A DNA stretch of 64,000 nucleotides, taken from Streptococcus ovuberis (GTDB lineage Bacteria > Bacillota > Bacilli > Lactobacillales > Streptococcaceae). The translations under genes were made by a program, and so were the position numbers. Below are positions 53,691 to 63,364 of the stretch, piece by piece. Numbering within the stretch: position 1 is the stretch's first letter; every line of letters starts with the position of its first letter. The notes under the pieces were generated by a model that saw only the letters and a list, made by a program, of their open reading frames with translations, made no database searches and had not been told where the DNA came from. The stretch lies in assembly GCF_012396585.1 (NCBI RefSeq), contig NZ_JAAXPR010000001.1, positions 62,001 to 126,000 on the forward strand. Direction: 5' to 3'.

Positions 53691-54068
53691 GACGCGCCTC
53701 CACTTCAACATAAGGTCGTGGGGACTTGTAATCCCACGTTTTAAAACGATTCTTAAGCTTGCCGATTGCAAGGTTTTTAAAGCCAATACAGCCGTAGAAT
53801 GAGCTTAAGTTTGTTTCTTGACCAGCTTTGTAGCTTTTCTTTATGATACTATAAAAAACCTAAATTTTCCTAAATTTAAGTCTTTTCTATCTGAAACGAT
53901 CTCCAAAAAAACTTTAGATCGTCATATGATGAACGTCATAAGAGTTCACTTATTTACGGCAAACCATTGTACAAAGTAAGATTCCTATACTCAGGCGAAG
54001 TCATTCAGACCGACGAGAGGCAACCTCAAAAATCTCAAAATCCAGCCTCCTTTTGGAAGCTGGATTGC
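53691..54068. other. intergenic upstream of the small acidic gene
   Basis: Between 53691 and about 53850 several minus-strand frames are open at once, and a hairpin CGTGGG/CCCACG lies near 53716-53738. 54039-54066 is the terminator of the next gene. The middle (about 53880-54030) shows nothing recognisable. Confidence 0.5.
54039..54066 (-). terminator. terminator of the coiled-coil membrane protein gene
   Basis: 12-bp stem with one wobble (AATCCAGCTTCC/GGAGGCTGGATT on the minus strand), loop AAAA, tail TTTGAGATTTTTG; 3 bases after the gene. Confidence 0.85.
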
Positions 54069-54800
54069 CTATTCCATGGTGTTTTGGGTAATCATACGCA
54101 GGCTAACCTCAAAGCCCATCATATCCCCTTCATTGATTTGGCGCAGGGTCTCATCTAGCTGAAGATCAAAGGTTTGAAAGGCTTGCTTGCTCTTAGCCAA
54201 TCGTTCCTCCACCTGATAGTAGTCCTTAGGCGACGCCTTCATTTTAAGATAAGCTTCCAGAACTTCCACATAACGGTTCATGTTGGCCTCATGGATAGCC
54301 AAGAGTTCCTGCTTATTAGGAATGGTGGGACTAGCCAATTTTTGCCGAATAGCTTGATCATCGTGCCGAATGCTCTCAATAGAAGACCAAACTTCGGGCA
54401 CCAAAGTCTTTAATTGCTCATCTGTCAGATCTTTAGTGGCTGCTTTAGGAAGAAGAATCTTAGGACGCTCTAACTGCCCTTTCGTCGGTAAGAGGCTCCT
54501 AGCTTCCTCAATCAAGTCCCAAGCGGATTGACTCGTCGGTAGAGCCAGTTTTGCTTGTTTGGCTGTTAAGAGCTTGCTGAGATCAGATAGGTCTGTCGCT
54601 ATCTGTTGTTGCAGGCGTAAGTAATCCGTTGGAAATTTCGACGCCGTCGTCTGCTTCAACTGACGAGTGTTACCAGCCAGACGGGTTGTCAAGAAATTCA
54701 ACCGTGCTTCGGTCCGCTTTCGGTCCACACTCCTAAAGAAAGGAATTACCAGACCACCGATTCCCACTAAAATAGCCAGACCAATCCCTAATTCAAGCAT
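54069..54800 (-). CDS. membrane-anchored coiled-coil protein, unknown function
   Basis: This 243-residue protein has one N-terminal membrane helix (MLELGIGLAILVGIGGLVIPFF) followed by a basic stop-transfer patch and a long, mostly helical cytoplasmic or outside part with heptad-like regions (about 30-90 and 145-240). The layout recalls EzrA-like or LemA-like proteins but no signature is present. It follows ddl by 102 bases in the same direction. I assign no function. Confidence 0.7.
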   Translation of the reverse strand: MLELGIGLAILVGIGGLVIPFFRSVDRKRTEARLNFLTTRLAGNTRQLKQTTASKFPTDYLRLQQQIATDLSDLSKLLTAKQAKLALPTSQSAWDLIEEARSLLPTKGQLERPKILLPKAATKDLTDEQLKTLVPEVWSSIESIRHDDQAIRQKLASPTIPNKQELLAIHEANMNRYVEVLEAYLKMKASPKDYYQVEERLAKSKQAFQTFDLQLDETLRQINEGDMMGFEVSLRMITQNTME

Positions 54801-54902
54801 ACTCTTTGCCTTATCCTTTCTTTTTCAGTATTATAGCATATTTTTCAAGCCCCTGATAGCAAAAAGCAAACCAGCAAGCCCGATCGCTTACCGGTTGCAC
54901 AT

Positions 54903-55946
54903 TTATAAATGGCTCTCTCTCTCCACAAAAGCTTGTTTAGCGAGATCAACCAATTCAGCAATCAAGTCCGGATAGGCTAGACCCATATTGGCCCAGAGCA
55001 AGGGATACATAGACCACTGGGTAAATCCTGGCATAGTGTTCAATTCATTAAGATAGATCTGCCCGTCTTTGGTATAGAAGAAATCACAGCGCGACAGTCC
55101 TGTACCACCAATTGCTGCAAAAGCCATCTGAGCATACTGGCGCATTTGTCCAGCGATGACCGTATCAATCTCTGCTGGGATAGCCATCTTGATCTTATTG
55201 TCAATATACTTGGCATCGTAATCGTAAAAGGCTACATCCTTCACTACTTCACCTGGCTCCGTCGTTTTAATGGTATGATTGCCTAAAAGGCCAACTTCGA
55301 TTTCACGCGCCACAAGCCCCTGCTCTACCAACACACGGTTATCATAACGAAAGGCCAAATCTAGGGCTCCATCAAGATCCTCTGGACGATCTACCTTGGA
55401 AATACCAACACTTGATCCCATATTGGATGGTTTGACAAAGACCGGATAGGTCAACGATTTATTGATTTCGGCCACCTTGTTTGGACGTTCTTGCTGAGAG
55501 GTTATAGCCACATAAGCGACTTGTGGAATGCCGATACTGGATAGCACCTGCTTGGTCGCAATTTTATCCATAGCAAGGCTGGATGCTAAAACATTGGTCC
55601 CTACATAAGGCATTTTCAAAACTTCTAAGAAACCTTGCATGGAACCGTCTTCCCCCATGGGACCATGAAGGAGCGGAAAGACTACAGCTCCTTCTTCATA
55701 GATCAAGGAAGCAGGAATCTTGTCTTCCCAGACCACTGTGCTATTAGTCATCAGACGCACTGTCTCCACCGGCCTCTCCTCAAAAACCTGCGTTTTGATG
55801 AAGGAACCATCTTGAGTAATAAAATAAGTTTTGACCCTAAAACGGTCATAGTCAACTGCCCGCATGACACTCTCAGCTGATAAGACAGACACTTCTCTCT
55901 CCGCTGAGCGACCGCCATATAGTAAAATCAAGGTTTCCTTAACCAT
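54903..55946 (-). CDS. ddl: D-alanine--D-alanine ligase
   Basis: This 347-residue ATP-grasp enzyme makes the D-Ala-D-Ala dipeptide for MurF. Visible motifs are [10 protein letters not shown], the glycine-rich [14 protein letters not shown] (near 172-185), and [10 protein letters not shown] near 301. The specificity-loop motif FYDYDAKY ends in Tyr, as in D-Ala-D-Ala ligases; intrinsically vancomycin-resistant lactic acid bacteria carry Phe there. It follows recR by 27 bases. The usual streptococcal neighbour murF is absent. Confidence 0.96.
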   Translation of the reverse strand: MVKETLILLYGGRSAEREVSVLSAESVMRAVDYDRFRVKTYFITQDGSFIKTQVFEERPVETVRLMTNSTVVWEDKIPASLIYEEGAVVFPLLHGPMGEDGSMQGFLEVLKMPYVGTNVLASSLAMDKIATKQVLSSIGIPQVAYVAITSQQERPNKVAEINKSLTYPVFVKPSNMGSSVGISKVDRPEDLDGALDLAFRYDNRVLVEQGLVAREIEVGLLGNHTIKTTEPGEVVKDVAFYDYDAKYIDNKIKMAIPAEIDTVIAGQMRQYAQMAFAAIGGTGLSRCDFFYTKDGQIYLNELNTMPGFTQWSMYPLLWANMGLAYPDLIAELVDLAKQAFVERESHL

Positions 55947-55973
55947 TCTGATCTCCTTCTGTTTTTTAACTAG

Positions 55974-56570
55974 TTATAATTCTGTTCGATTTTGAATGGC
56001 CCTTAGCAGGGTCAATTCATCCGCATATTCGATGTCGGCACCAACCGCTAAACCGCGTGCTAATCGTGTAACCTTGATCCCCGCAGGCTTCAAAACCCGC
56101 GAAATATACATGGCCGTTGCTTCTCCGTCCGCTGTCGCATTGGTTGCGACAATCACCTCCGTCACCTGACCATCCATGAGTCGATTAATCAAGCTCTTGA
56201 GATTGATGTCGTCAGGCCCGATGCCATTCATCGGAGAAATCAAGCCTTGCAAGACATGGTAGAGCCCGTGATATTCCTGAATATTTTCCATAGCAGAAAC
56301 ATCCCTGCTGTCTTCGACAATTAAAATAGTTGTCTGGTCCCTGGTCTCATCCTGACAGATAGCGCAAGGGTCTTCATCGGTGAGATTGCCACATTGCCCG
56401 CAGTAAGTCAATTCACGTTTGGCCGCTAAAAGGTGCTTGGCAAATTCATTGACATCCTCGTCCGACATCCCAATCGTATAAAAGGCTAAACGCGTCGCTG
56501 TTTTGATACCGATGCCTGGTAATTTGGAATAAGAGTCAATCAATTTTGCAATAGGTGTAGGGTAAAGCAT
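55974..56570 (-). CDS. recR: recombination mediator protein RecR
   Basis: This 198-residue protein helps load RecA in the RecF pathway. The helix-hairpin-helix [21 protein letters not shown] (near 10-30 as landmarks), the zinc finger CGQCGNL...CAIC (near 57-72) and the Toprim stretch [12 protein letters not shown] (near 78) are intact. It begins 9 bases after the PBP2b stop, so the string PBP2b-recR-ddl is likely cotranscribed. Confidence 0.97.
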   Translation of the reverse strand: MLYPTPIAKLIDSYSKLPGIGIKTATRLAFYTIGMSDEDVNEFAKHLLAAKRELTYCGQCGNLTDEDPCAICQDETRDQTTILIVEDSRDVSAMENIQEYHGLYHVLQGLISPMNGIGPDDINLKSLINRLMDGQVTEVIVATNATADGEATAMYISRVLKPAGIKVTRLARGLAVGADIEYADELTLLRAIQNRTEL

Positions 56571-56579
56571 AGAATTCCT

Positions 56580-58667
56580 TTAGTTCATAGGGTAAAGTTG
56601 ATGGTAGAGATTGATGATATCTCTCGTCACTAGATGGCTGGTCTTGGTCTCCAAATCCGTACTGTGAGGCAGGACAACCGCAACTGCAATCTGGGGGTTA
56701 TGGCTAGGAGCATAGGCCACAACATTCGAGTTAATAGCTGCTTTTTGCTCTCCTTCTTTGGTGGTGACAAAGGTCTCGGCAGTCCCCGTTTTAGCAGAGA
56801 TGGGCACTGCTTCCCCTTGCCCAATCGTTTTGCCTGTAGTGTATCCCGAAGGATTATGCACCACTTGATAAAACCCTTCTTGCAGGAGAGCCAGTTGCTC
56901 TCCTGTTAAAGGCACCTGATTAAGCAAAGCATAGGGAACCGGTTCAATCAATTCTCCCAGTCCTCCCTCTTCTGTATTGTCATAGATGCCTTTAACCAAG
57001 CGAGGCGCCATACGATGGCCGCCATTGGCGATGGTCGCAACATACTGGGCCAATTGCATCGTCGTATAGTTATCAAACTGCCCAAAAGAATTGGTCAAGT
57101 AGTTGCCGACACTGTATTGATCTGGGACGATTCCTTGCGATTCAACCGGCAGGTCAATTCCTGTTGGTACCCCTAAACCATATTGACCAAAGCCTTCTCT
57201 AAGGGTCATCATAGCTTCTGTGAGGTGGCTCGTGCTAAGAATCATATTCGGCGTGTAATCCTCCTTCATCAACTTGAGGGCTAGTTGGACCATGTAGGTG
57301 TTAGAAGAATACTGCAGTGCCTGGATCGCATCAATGCTTTGATTGCCAAACTGAGTAAACCAAGATGTAATCGGCGCTGAATCTGCAAAGACAATCGGCT
57401 GGTCAACCAAGGTTTGATTGCCTTGAAGCACTCCTTGCTGCCAGGCAGTGGAAAGGGTTGCTCCCTTGACCACAGAGCCAGGCACAAAGACATCCGTCAC
57501 TGTCCCCAAAGCATTCTCTTTAAGCTTGTCCGTTCCTACATCATGCTGATACCCCGACATAGCAAGGACAGCTCCCGTTTCAGGATTGAGCGCAACTGCA
57601 TAAATGCCTTCAGAATAAGTCGTATGCCCATTGGCTAACTCCTTTCGGAAGTAGGCTTCGAGGATCTTATTGACTCCATCCTGAAAGGCTAAATCAATGG
57701 TCAACTGGATATTTTTTCCCTTCTCGCCAGCACTCTCAATACTAGTCGATTCCAAATTACCGTACTTATCCAAATGGACAGCTTTGAGTTCACGTCTTCC
57801 TTGCAGATAAGCCTCATACTGTTTTTCAAGATAGGAGGTTCCGACACGGTCATTTAGGGAATAACCTTGTGCTAAATAATAATCCGCTTCCTCTTGCGGT
57901 AAGCCTGCCTGCTCTGTGGAAACATTGCCGATAATACTAGCTAGCGAAGTTGGTAAAACCTCTCTTTGCCAAGCAGTCTTGACTGCTATTCCTTTAAGAG
58001 TATCCCCTTGACTGGCAATCCTTGCAATCTGACTCGCAGATAGGGGCTTGGTATGCAAAGTAACGGTCTCAAAATTAGCTGCTGCATTCATTTGATTAAA
58101 CAGTTTAACAGCCTTTTCCTCATCTGAGCTGTAGGTCAAATTCTCGGCAGAGACACTGGCTACCGCATGCGCATAAATTCGTCCTTCAGACAAGCGATTC
58201 CCAGCTGCATCGTAACGTTGCTCCTTGGGCAGCGCATTAACAACCTCAGCATAGACCTCAGGATCAGCCAGATGGTAATCAATCTTGTCCCGATCTGACA
58301 ATGTAACTGCCTCTAGGTCAACTAAAGTCACCAAGGCATTCGCTGTTGCCTTGATCTGAGCGGCCGTCATCGTATTAGAACGGGTAAAAGCCACTGCCTG
58401 AAAACTCTTATTATCAACTAAGGGAAGGCCTTTGCTATCATAAATCTGCCCCCTAACAGAGGCACTGGTCACCGTCAATTGGCTAGCTGTCGCTAGTTTC
58501 TTTTGATAGAAGTCCGTCTGAACCAATTGCATCTGCGCCAGACGCGCAACTAAAACGGTAAACAGAACAATAATCAGAGCAAAGAGGACATACAAGCGCT
58601 TGGTTGTAACCGTCTGATAGCCTTTTGAACGCGGCTCGTTTAAATTTAGCTTACTCCCTAAAGCCAA
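56580..58667 (-). CDS. penA: penicillin-binding protein 2b (class B transpeptidase)
   Basis: This 695-residue class B PBP cross-links peptidoglycan, mainly peripheral wall. It has one membrane helix (about 28-48), a PBP dimerisation domain, and the transpeptidase domain with SVVK (near 391-ish), SSNT and SAKTGTAE. The Thr after SSN matches the beta-lactam-susceptible pneumococcal form (resistant alleles often have SSNA). The start is TTG at 58667: an in-frame TAA stands just upstream, an out-of-frame ATG lies 5 bases earlier, and GGGAGGGGG is the SD. Gene naming is by homology to streptococcal PBP2b (penA/pbp2b). Confidence 0.95.
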   Translation of the reverse strand: MALGSKLNLNEPRSKGYQTVTTKRLYVLFALIIVLFTVLVARLAQMQLVQTDFYQKKLATASQLTVTSASVRGQIYDSKGLPLVDNKSFQAVAFTRSNTMTAAQIKATANALVTLVDLEAVTLSDRDKIDYHLADPEVYAEVVNALPKEQRYDAAGNRLSEGRIYAHAVASVSAENLTYSSDEEKAVKLFNQMNAAANFETVTLHTKPLSASQIARIASQGDTLKGIAVKTAWQREVLPTSLASIIGNVSTEQAGLPQEEADYYLAQGYSLNDRVGTSYLEKQYEAYLQGRRELKAVHLDKYGNLESTSIESAGEKGKNIQLTIDLAFQDGVNKILEAYFRKELANGHTTYSEGIYAVALNPETGAVLAMSGYQHDVGTDKLKENALGTVTDVFVPGSVVKGATLSTAWQQGVLQGNQTLVDQPIVFADSAPITSWFTQFGNQSIDAIQALQYSSNTYMVQLALKLMKEDYTPNMILSTSHLTEAMMTLREGFGQYGLGVPTGIDLPVESQGIVPDQYSVGNYLTNSFGQFDNYTTMQLAQYVATIANGGHRMAPRLVKGIYDNTEEGGLGELIEPVPYALLNQVPLTGEQLALLQEGFYQVVHNPSGYTTGKTIGQGEAVPISAKTGTAETFVTTKEGEQKAAINSNVVAYAPSHNPQIAVAVVLPHSTDLETKTSHLVTRDIINLYHQLYPMN

Positions 58668-58991
58668 CCATTAATCCCCCTCCCTTAAAAGTCAATCCTT
58701 ATTTTATCACAATTTTTTAAAATTCTCCTCACTCAACCCTTCTTTTAGGACAGGAATTTAAAGGAGCTTTTACCGGTTGCCTTTCACCTCCTCATCCCAT
58801 TTACACCGACTCTGACTATCCAAAAGTTACACTTCCCCGACTAGATAAATAAGAGGAGCACGTCTATACACGAAAAATTGATAAACCCTCTAAAGAGGGA
58901 AAATCCGTATTAATCCTCCGACGCCATCCCTCATTGCCTTTGCTTAGAAAATAATATGCTATAATAACAATGAGCAATAAAGGAGAAAGCA
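58668..58991. other. divergent intergenic between PBP2b and amylase genes
   Basis: It holds the amylase extended -10 and a small palindrome CCCTCTaaAGAGGG near 58889-58902, facing PBP2b. A TAAAAT -10 candidate for PBP2b lies near 58699-58704 without a clear -35. Confidence 0.5.
58957..58965 (+). promoter_or_regulatory. amylase extended -10 promoter
   Basis: TGC-TATAAT, 27 bases before the ATG, which has the SD AAAGGAGAAAGC. Confidence 0.7.
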
Positions 58992-60458
58992 ATGAAAAAT
59001 CACACCATCATGCAGTACTTTGAATGGTATCTGCCCAGCGACCAAAAACACTGGCAACGCTTGGCACAAGATAGTCAGCACCTCGCGGCTATAGGCATCA
59101 CCAAGGTCTGGATGCCACCGGCTTTTAAGGGGACTGGCCCAGATGATGTCGGCTACGGCGTCTATGACCTATTTGACTTAGGCGAATTCGACCAAAAAGG
59201 GACCATTGCCACCAAATACGGCCACAAAGACGACTACTTAGCCGCCATCAGAGCTCTAAAAGAGGCTGGTATCTCACCGATTGCAGATATCGTTCTCAAC
59301 CACAAAGCTAACGGAGATGACTTGGAGAGCTTTCAGGTCCTCAGGATGGACCCCAATAACCGTCAAGTTCCCCTTTCAGATCCTTTTGAAATAGAGGCTT
59401 GGACCCATTTCTACTTTCCGGGTCGAAATAAAACTTACAGCGATTTTGAATGGCACTGGTACCACTTTTCAGGAACTGACTTTGATGCCAAGCATCAGGA
59501 GACCGGTATTTACATGATTCTAGGCGATCATAAAGGCTGGGCTGATAATGAGTTGGTCGATGGCGAAAAAGGCAATTACGACTACCTCATGTTTACCGAT
59601 ATTGACTACAGTCACCCCGATGTCTTAGCCCATACCTATGACTGGATGCGATGGTTTGTCGCCACAACTGGTATAGAAGGTTTTCGACTGGATGCCATCA
59701 AGCATATTGACCAAGACATCATCCAAGGCTTGATTCAGGAAGCCAAAGCCCTTTACGGCGAACAATTTTACGTTTTTGGGGAATTTTGGAAGGACAGTTT
59801 CAAGTCAAATGACCGGTATCTGAATGAGACAGACTTTACCTTTGATTTGGTAGATGTCGGACTTCATATGAACTTTTTCGAAGCTAGCCAAGCTGGGGAA
59901 CACTTTGACCTGCGCCAAATTTTCCAAGGTAGTCTCGTTGAGCACATTCCAACCTCTGCTGTGACCTTTGTGGAAAATCACGATACCCAGCGAGGACAAG
60001 CCCTCGAATCCACTGTGGATGACTGGTTCAAACCTTTGGCCTATAGCTTAATCCTCCTCAGGCAAGAAGGGCTTCCTTGCGTCTTTTATGGTGACTATTA
60101 TGGCATTTCAGGAGAGTTCAGCCAGGCAAGCTTCCAAGATATTTTAGACAAGCTCCTCTACCTACGTGCTAATCACGCCTATGGGGAACAAATCGACTAC
60201 TTTGATGATCCTAACTGTATCGGCTGGACACAATTAGGGACGGAAGAACACCCTTACGGCCTAGCAGTTATCCTAAGCAATGCTAATTTCGCCGAAAAAC
60301 GAATGCATGTTGGCATTTTAAATGCTGGCAAAACCTTTGTTGACGGTCTCGGACATCATGAATTTGAAGTCACCATTGATGAAGACGGTTGGGGAACATT
60401 CCCTGTCAAGGCAGGATCTGTCTCTGCTTGGCTGGCTAAAGAGGCGATAGAAAACTGA
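58992..60458 (+). CDS. cytoplasmic alpha-amylase (GH13)
   Basis: This 488-residue GH13 enzyme lacks a signal peptide, so it acts on internal or imported alpha-glucans. The seven-strand barrel motifs are DIVLNHKAN (region I), GFRLDAIKHI with the nucleophile Asp, VFGEFWKD with the acid/base Glu, and FVENHDTQ with the third Asp. The N terminus NHTIMQYFEWYLP is typical of bacterial intracellular amylases (GH13_5 type). It is a single-gene unit. No CcpA site is evident in its promoter. Confidence 0.95.
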   Translation: MKNHTIMQYFEWYLPSDQKHWQRLAQDSQHLAAIGITKVWMPPAFKGTGPDDVGYGVYDLFDLGEFDQKGTIATKYGHKDDYLAAIRALKEAGISPIADIVLNHKANGDDLESFQVLRMDPNNRQVPLSDPFEIEAWTHFYFPGRNKTYSDFEWHWYHFSGTDFDAKHQETGIYMILGDHKGWADNELVDGEKGNYDYLMFTDIDYSHPDVLAHTYDWMRWFVATTGIEGFRLDAIKHIDQDIIQGLIQEAKALYGEQFYVFGEFWKDSFKSNDRYLNETDFTFDLVDVGLHMNFFEASQAGEHFDLRQIFQGSLVEHIPTSAVTFVENHDTQRGQALESTVDDWFKPLAYSLILLRQEGLPCVFYGDYYGISGEFSQASFQDILDKLLYLRANHAYGEQIDYFDDPNCIGWTQLGTEEHPYGLAVILSNANFAEKRMHVGILNAGKTFVDGLGHHEFEVTIDEDGWGTFPVKAGSVSAWLAKEAIEN

Positions 60459-60489
60459 AAACCAACCTATCACTCATAAGCTAATTCTT

Positions 60490-60513
60490 AAGCACTTGTG
60501 CTTTTGTTTCTTT
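60490..60513 (+). terminator. terminator after amylase
   Basis: Small hairpin AAGCAC/GTGCTT followed by TTGTTTCTTT, 31 bases after the stop. Confidence 0.5.
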
Positions 60514-60753
60514 AGGCTATCTGAGCCAAGTTCGATTATCTTTTACACCGTCAATAATAGCTAATTTATAGTGATACAACCACTTCCTTAGGTCTTATCC
60601 GAACGCCCTAAGCTAAGGCAAAGGTAAGCCAGGGCTCTCCCTTCATTCTGATATTGGCAAAGAATCTTTATTTTTTCTTCGTTTGGACTTCTTTATCACT
60701 TGTAAAAATGCCACTTAGCGTTTTGTAGTCCTCCCAAAATGTGAGACATCAGA

Positions 60754-60800
60754 AAAACACCCCTATTGAAATCTAGTTAACTAGAAACAAGGGGTGTTTT
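60754..60800. terminator. bidirectional terminator
   Basis: Stem AAAACACCCCT/AGGGGTGTTTT with a further palindrome CTAGTTAACTAG in the loop; A-tract on one side and T-tract on the other. It ends the leftward exporter operon and backs up amylase termination. Confidence 0.85.
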
Positions 60801-60836
60801 CTTATAGTCAAACAAGCCTATTCAACAGTTGGTAAA

Positions 60837-62468
60837 CTATCCTAAATCCTGTTTTTCCCAGTATTTTTGAGACAACCGATAGGTAACACCTGCGATCACC
60901 AACAATATCACAAGTCCAACACAAGCTAACATGAGGTTCACAAGAAGTGATGCCGTGTTAAGTAGGATTCCTGCAAAAACAATGAGACCGATAAAAACGA
61001 GAAAAGAGACCAGAAGAATAATTGTTTTAGCAACATTTCCCATGCCACGATTAGCTAACTGGGTAACATTTTGCCAATTCAGCTCCAGCAAACGATAATC
61101 GCGAATAAAATAGAAACTTTCCATACTATAAGCCGTCAACAGCCATGCAACTAAAGCTCCCAAGAATAGGTAGAAAGGCAGCTGTAGCCAAATGGTCAAT
61201 GCCAGCAAAACCACCGTTGGAATCATGGCTTCAATCAAAAAAGCAAACCAGAATTTGAAGCGTAAATAGCTCCTCATATCAAAGGGCATGGTCTTGAAGA
61301 AATTAAAATTCTCCCGATCTAAGGAAATAATAATACTAGATAGCCCCCCTGCTGACATAATGGCATAGGCTATACCGAAGAAAACAGCCATCGACAAATA
61401 CCCGATATGATAGTCAATAGCGATCAGCACGTCACGTGCTCCTATAAGAGTCGGCACCATCATGATGACAACAAGCATCGATGCCATGATAACAAAGGTA
61501 AAAAGCGTTGTAGGATCGGCAATAAGGCCAAGATGATAATGCCACAACTGCTGCTTCCAAGTCCGTTGTCCTGCCTGTTTTTTTGCCTTTTTAGGAGCTT
61601 TACGAACAGAGACAGCTGTACTCGTTTCAAGAGCTGCGTCATAAAAATTCGGTAAGACTCGGTGTTTCACAATAAGCGCTAAGACAGCTCCCACTCCTAG
61701 CCATACCAAAAGGTGGAGACCAACTTTAAGGGAGAATGGATTCTCAGCTAAACCATAAAAAAGCCATAACGGAGCAAAACCTGCACCTGATTCAACCATC
61801 TCCCCATCTAAATAGGACAAAGAGGTGTTTTGAAGACTGAGCATGGCAACTACCGAACCAATAATCGAAACGACCATGATGGCTCCTGAAGCTATTTTCT
61901 TGTACTGGCGAAAGACATTGGTCTTGGTCAAGAAATGAACCGCTAAAATTGTGATTAGTGTCATGACCAAAACCAGGAGAATAAAAGATAGCAAGGCTAC
62001 TGGAATCCCCCACCACAAGCCATTGCCAAATCGCCAATGAATCAGCACCAAGTAAAGTAATAACGGCAAGAGAAAGGTCAAACTAGCAATGAGAACAACT
62101 GCCCCTTTGCCAAGAAAAACCTCTAGCTCTGTCACGGGCAAACTTCGATAGGACTGTAAGTCCTTACTCTCATAAAAAACATTGTACATGCTCAAAAAAG
62201 CCTGCAACATGGTCATGATCATAAAAATCCCTAAAAACCGAGTAAACATCCCAGGCAGGGTTTCAAACGGGATTTGTAAACTGTAAGTCCCAAAAATAAA
62301 GAGATAAACAATACCTGAAAAGAGGTACTGCCTCAAAATTTTACGCGTCACATTGGCCTTTTTGTCTGGATTAGCCACCTGCTTTTTGCGGTATTTATCA
62401 ATTTGTGTAGCTTGAAGCGAATAAATCAAGTTGAGTTGGGCTAGTTTTCTAACAACATTAAGCCTCAT
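60837..62468 (-). CDS. ABC exporter permease
   Basis: This 543-residue membrane protein starts at 62468, with AGGAGGTGGCCT before the ATG, inside the end of the ATPase gene (11-base overlap). It has about twelve hydrophobic segments. A basic region KAPKKAKKQAGQRTWKQQ lies between the two halves (about 290-310). It resembles large ABC-2-like permeases of exporters paired with single ATPase genes in Lactobacillales. Substrate unknown. Confidence 0.8.
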   Translation of the reverse strand: MRLNVVRKLAQLNLIYSLQATQIDKYRKKQVANPDKKANVTRKILRQYLFSGIVYLFIFGTYSLQIPFETLPGMFTRFLGIFMIMTMLQAFLSMYNVFYESKDLQSYRSLPVTELEVFLGKGAVVLIASLTFLLPLLLYLVLIHWRFGNGLWWGIPVALLSFILLVLVMTLITILAVHFLTKTNVFRQYKKIASGAIMVVSIIGSVVAMLSLQNTSLSYLDGEMVESGAGFAPLWLFYGLAENPFSLKVGLHLLVWLGVGAVLALIVKHRVLPNFYDAALETSTAVSVRKAPKKAKKQAGQRTWKQQLWHYHLGLIADPTTLFTFVIMASMLVVIMMVPTLIGARDVLIAIDYHIGYLSMAVFFGIAYAIMSAGGLSSIIISLDRENFNFFKTMPFDMRSYLRFKFWFAFLIEAMIPTVVLLALTIWLQLPFYLFLGALVAWLLTAYSMESFYFIRDYRLLELNWQNVTQLANRGMGNVAKTIILLVSFLVFIGLIVFAGILLNTASLLVNLMLACVGLVILLVIAGVTYRLSQKYWEKQDLG

Positions 62469-63225
62469 AGGCCACCTCCTCAACAGGCGCTACAGGAGCA
62501 CTTTCTGCTTCACGACCAGCCATCCCAAGGTAAATCGTTTCGAGTGGTTTATCAGGGTGTAAGGCTTTAAGCTCTGCTATGGTCCCAAAGTAAATTAATT
62601 GACCTTTTTTCAAAATGGCAATACGATCACAGATTTGTTCAGCGACTTCTAAGACATGGGTTGAAAAAATAACAGTATTGCCTTCATCGGCATGCTGGCG
62701 CATCAACCCCTTGAGGTCAAAGGCAGCCTGTGGATCTAAACCTGTCATTGGCTCATCCAAGACCCATATGTCTGGATTGGGCAAGAGAGCACCGATAAGA
62801 AAGACCTTTTGGCGCATCCCGTGTGAGAAGGACTCAATCGTTTGGTAACGATTTTCAGTTAAATCAAAAAGGTCCATAAAACGATTGAGCTGTGTTTCTT
62901 TTTCCTCTAAGCTAAGACCGTATGAGCTGGCAATCAAGTCCCAAAATTCATCCGCTGACAAACGCAAGAAAAGATCGGGCGAGTCTGCAACATAGCCAAT
63001 CCGTTTTTTGATGGCCAAACGATTTTCCGCTAAATTCAACCCATCAACTGTAATCGTTCCCGAGGTTGGATTGATAATACTGACCAGAGATTTGATGGTC
63101 GTTGACTTTCCAGCCCCATTGTGGCCGATTAAGCCAACAATCTCGCCAGATTTAATTGTTAAATTCAGTTGATCCAAGGCCACTTTATCATCGTAAACCT
63201 TTGTCACACCATGAAATTCAATCAT
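62458..63225 (-). CDS. ABC exporter ATP-binding protein
   Basis: This 255-residue ATPase has Walker A GLIGHNGAGKSTTIKSL (near 32-48), signature SFSHGMRQK (near 135), Walker B WVLDEPMTGLD (near 155) and switch STHV. A short Ala/Pro/Glu-rich tail ends the protein. It is the first gene of the pair, with the promoter at 63273-63301 and an AGTTGGAGGTG SD. Confidence 0.93.
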   Translation of the reverse strand: MIEFHGVTKVYDDKVALDQLNLTIKSGEIVGLIGHNGAGKSTTIKSLVSIINPTSGTITVDGLNLAENRLAIKKRIGYVADSPDLFLRLSADEFWDLIASSYGLSLEEKETQLNRFMDLFDLTENRYQTIESFSHGMRQKVFLIGALLPNPDIWVLDEPMTGLDPQAAFDLKGLMRQHADEGNTVIFSTHVLEVAEQICDRIAILKKGQLIYFGTIAELKALHPDKPLETIYLGMAGREAESAPVAPVEEVAYEA

Positions 63226-63272
63226 ATCAACACCTCCAACTTTTTCTTTAAAACCATATTTTTCTATTAACC

Positions 63273-63301
63273 ATTATAATCCATCTAGACCGTTTAATCA
63301 A
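63273..63301 (-). promoter_or_regulatory. promoter of the ABC exporter pair
   Basis: Minus strand TTGATT, 17-base spacer, TATAAT, 48 bases before the ATPase start. Confidence 0.75.
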
Positions 63302-63335
63302 GGTGTCTTCGTTTAAAGACACAAGTGCTCGCTGA

Positions 63336-63364
63336 ACAAAAAAAGAGGTTCAAACCTCTTTTTT
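63336..63364 (-). terminator. terminator at the end of sstT
   Basis: Stem AAAAAAGAGG/CCTCTTTTTT around TTTGAA; T7 tail on the minus strand. The stem includes the last codons of sstT. A second hairpin GTGTCTT/AAGACAC follows at 63303-63322. Confidence 0.88.

Larger units (their letters stand above)
60459..60836. other. convergent intergenic between amylase and exporter permease
   Basis: It contains the amylase terminator at 60490-60513 and the terminator at 60754-60800; the bases between show no gene. Confidence 0.55.

Noticed and set aside
53677..53850. Second gene ending PRPYVEVEARHGYD upstream of the acidic ORF
   Set aside because: No ATG, GTG or TTG in a usable position and no SD, so not annotated as CDS; kept as a finding for conservation testing.
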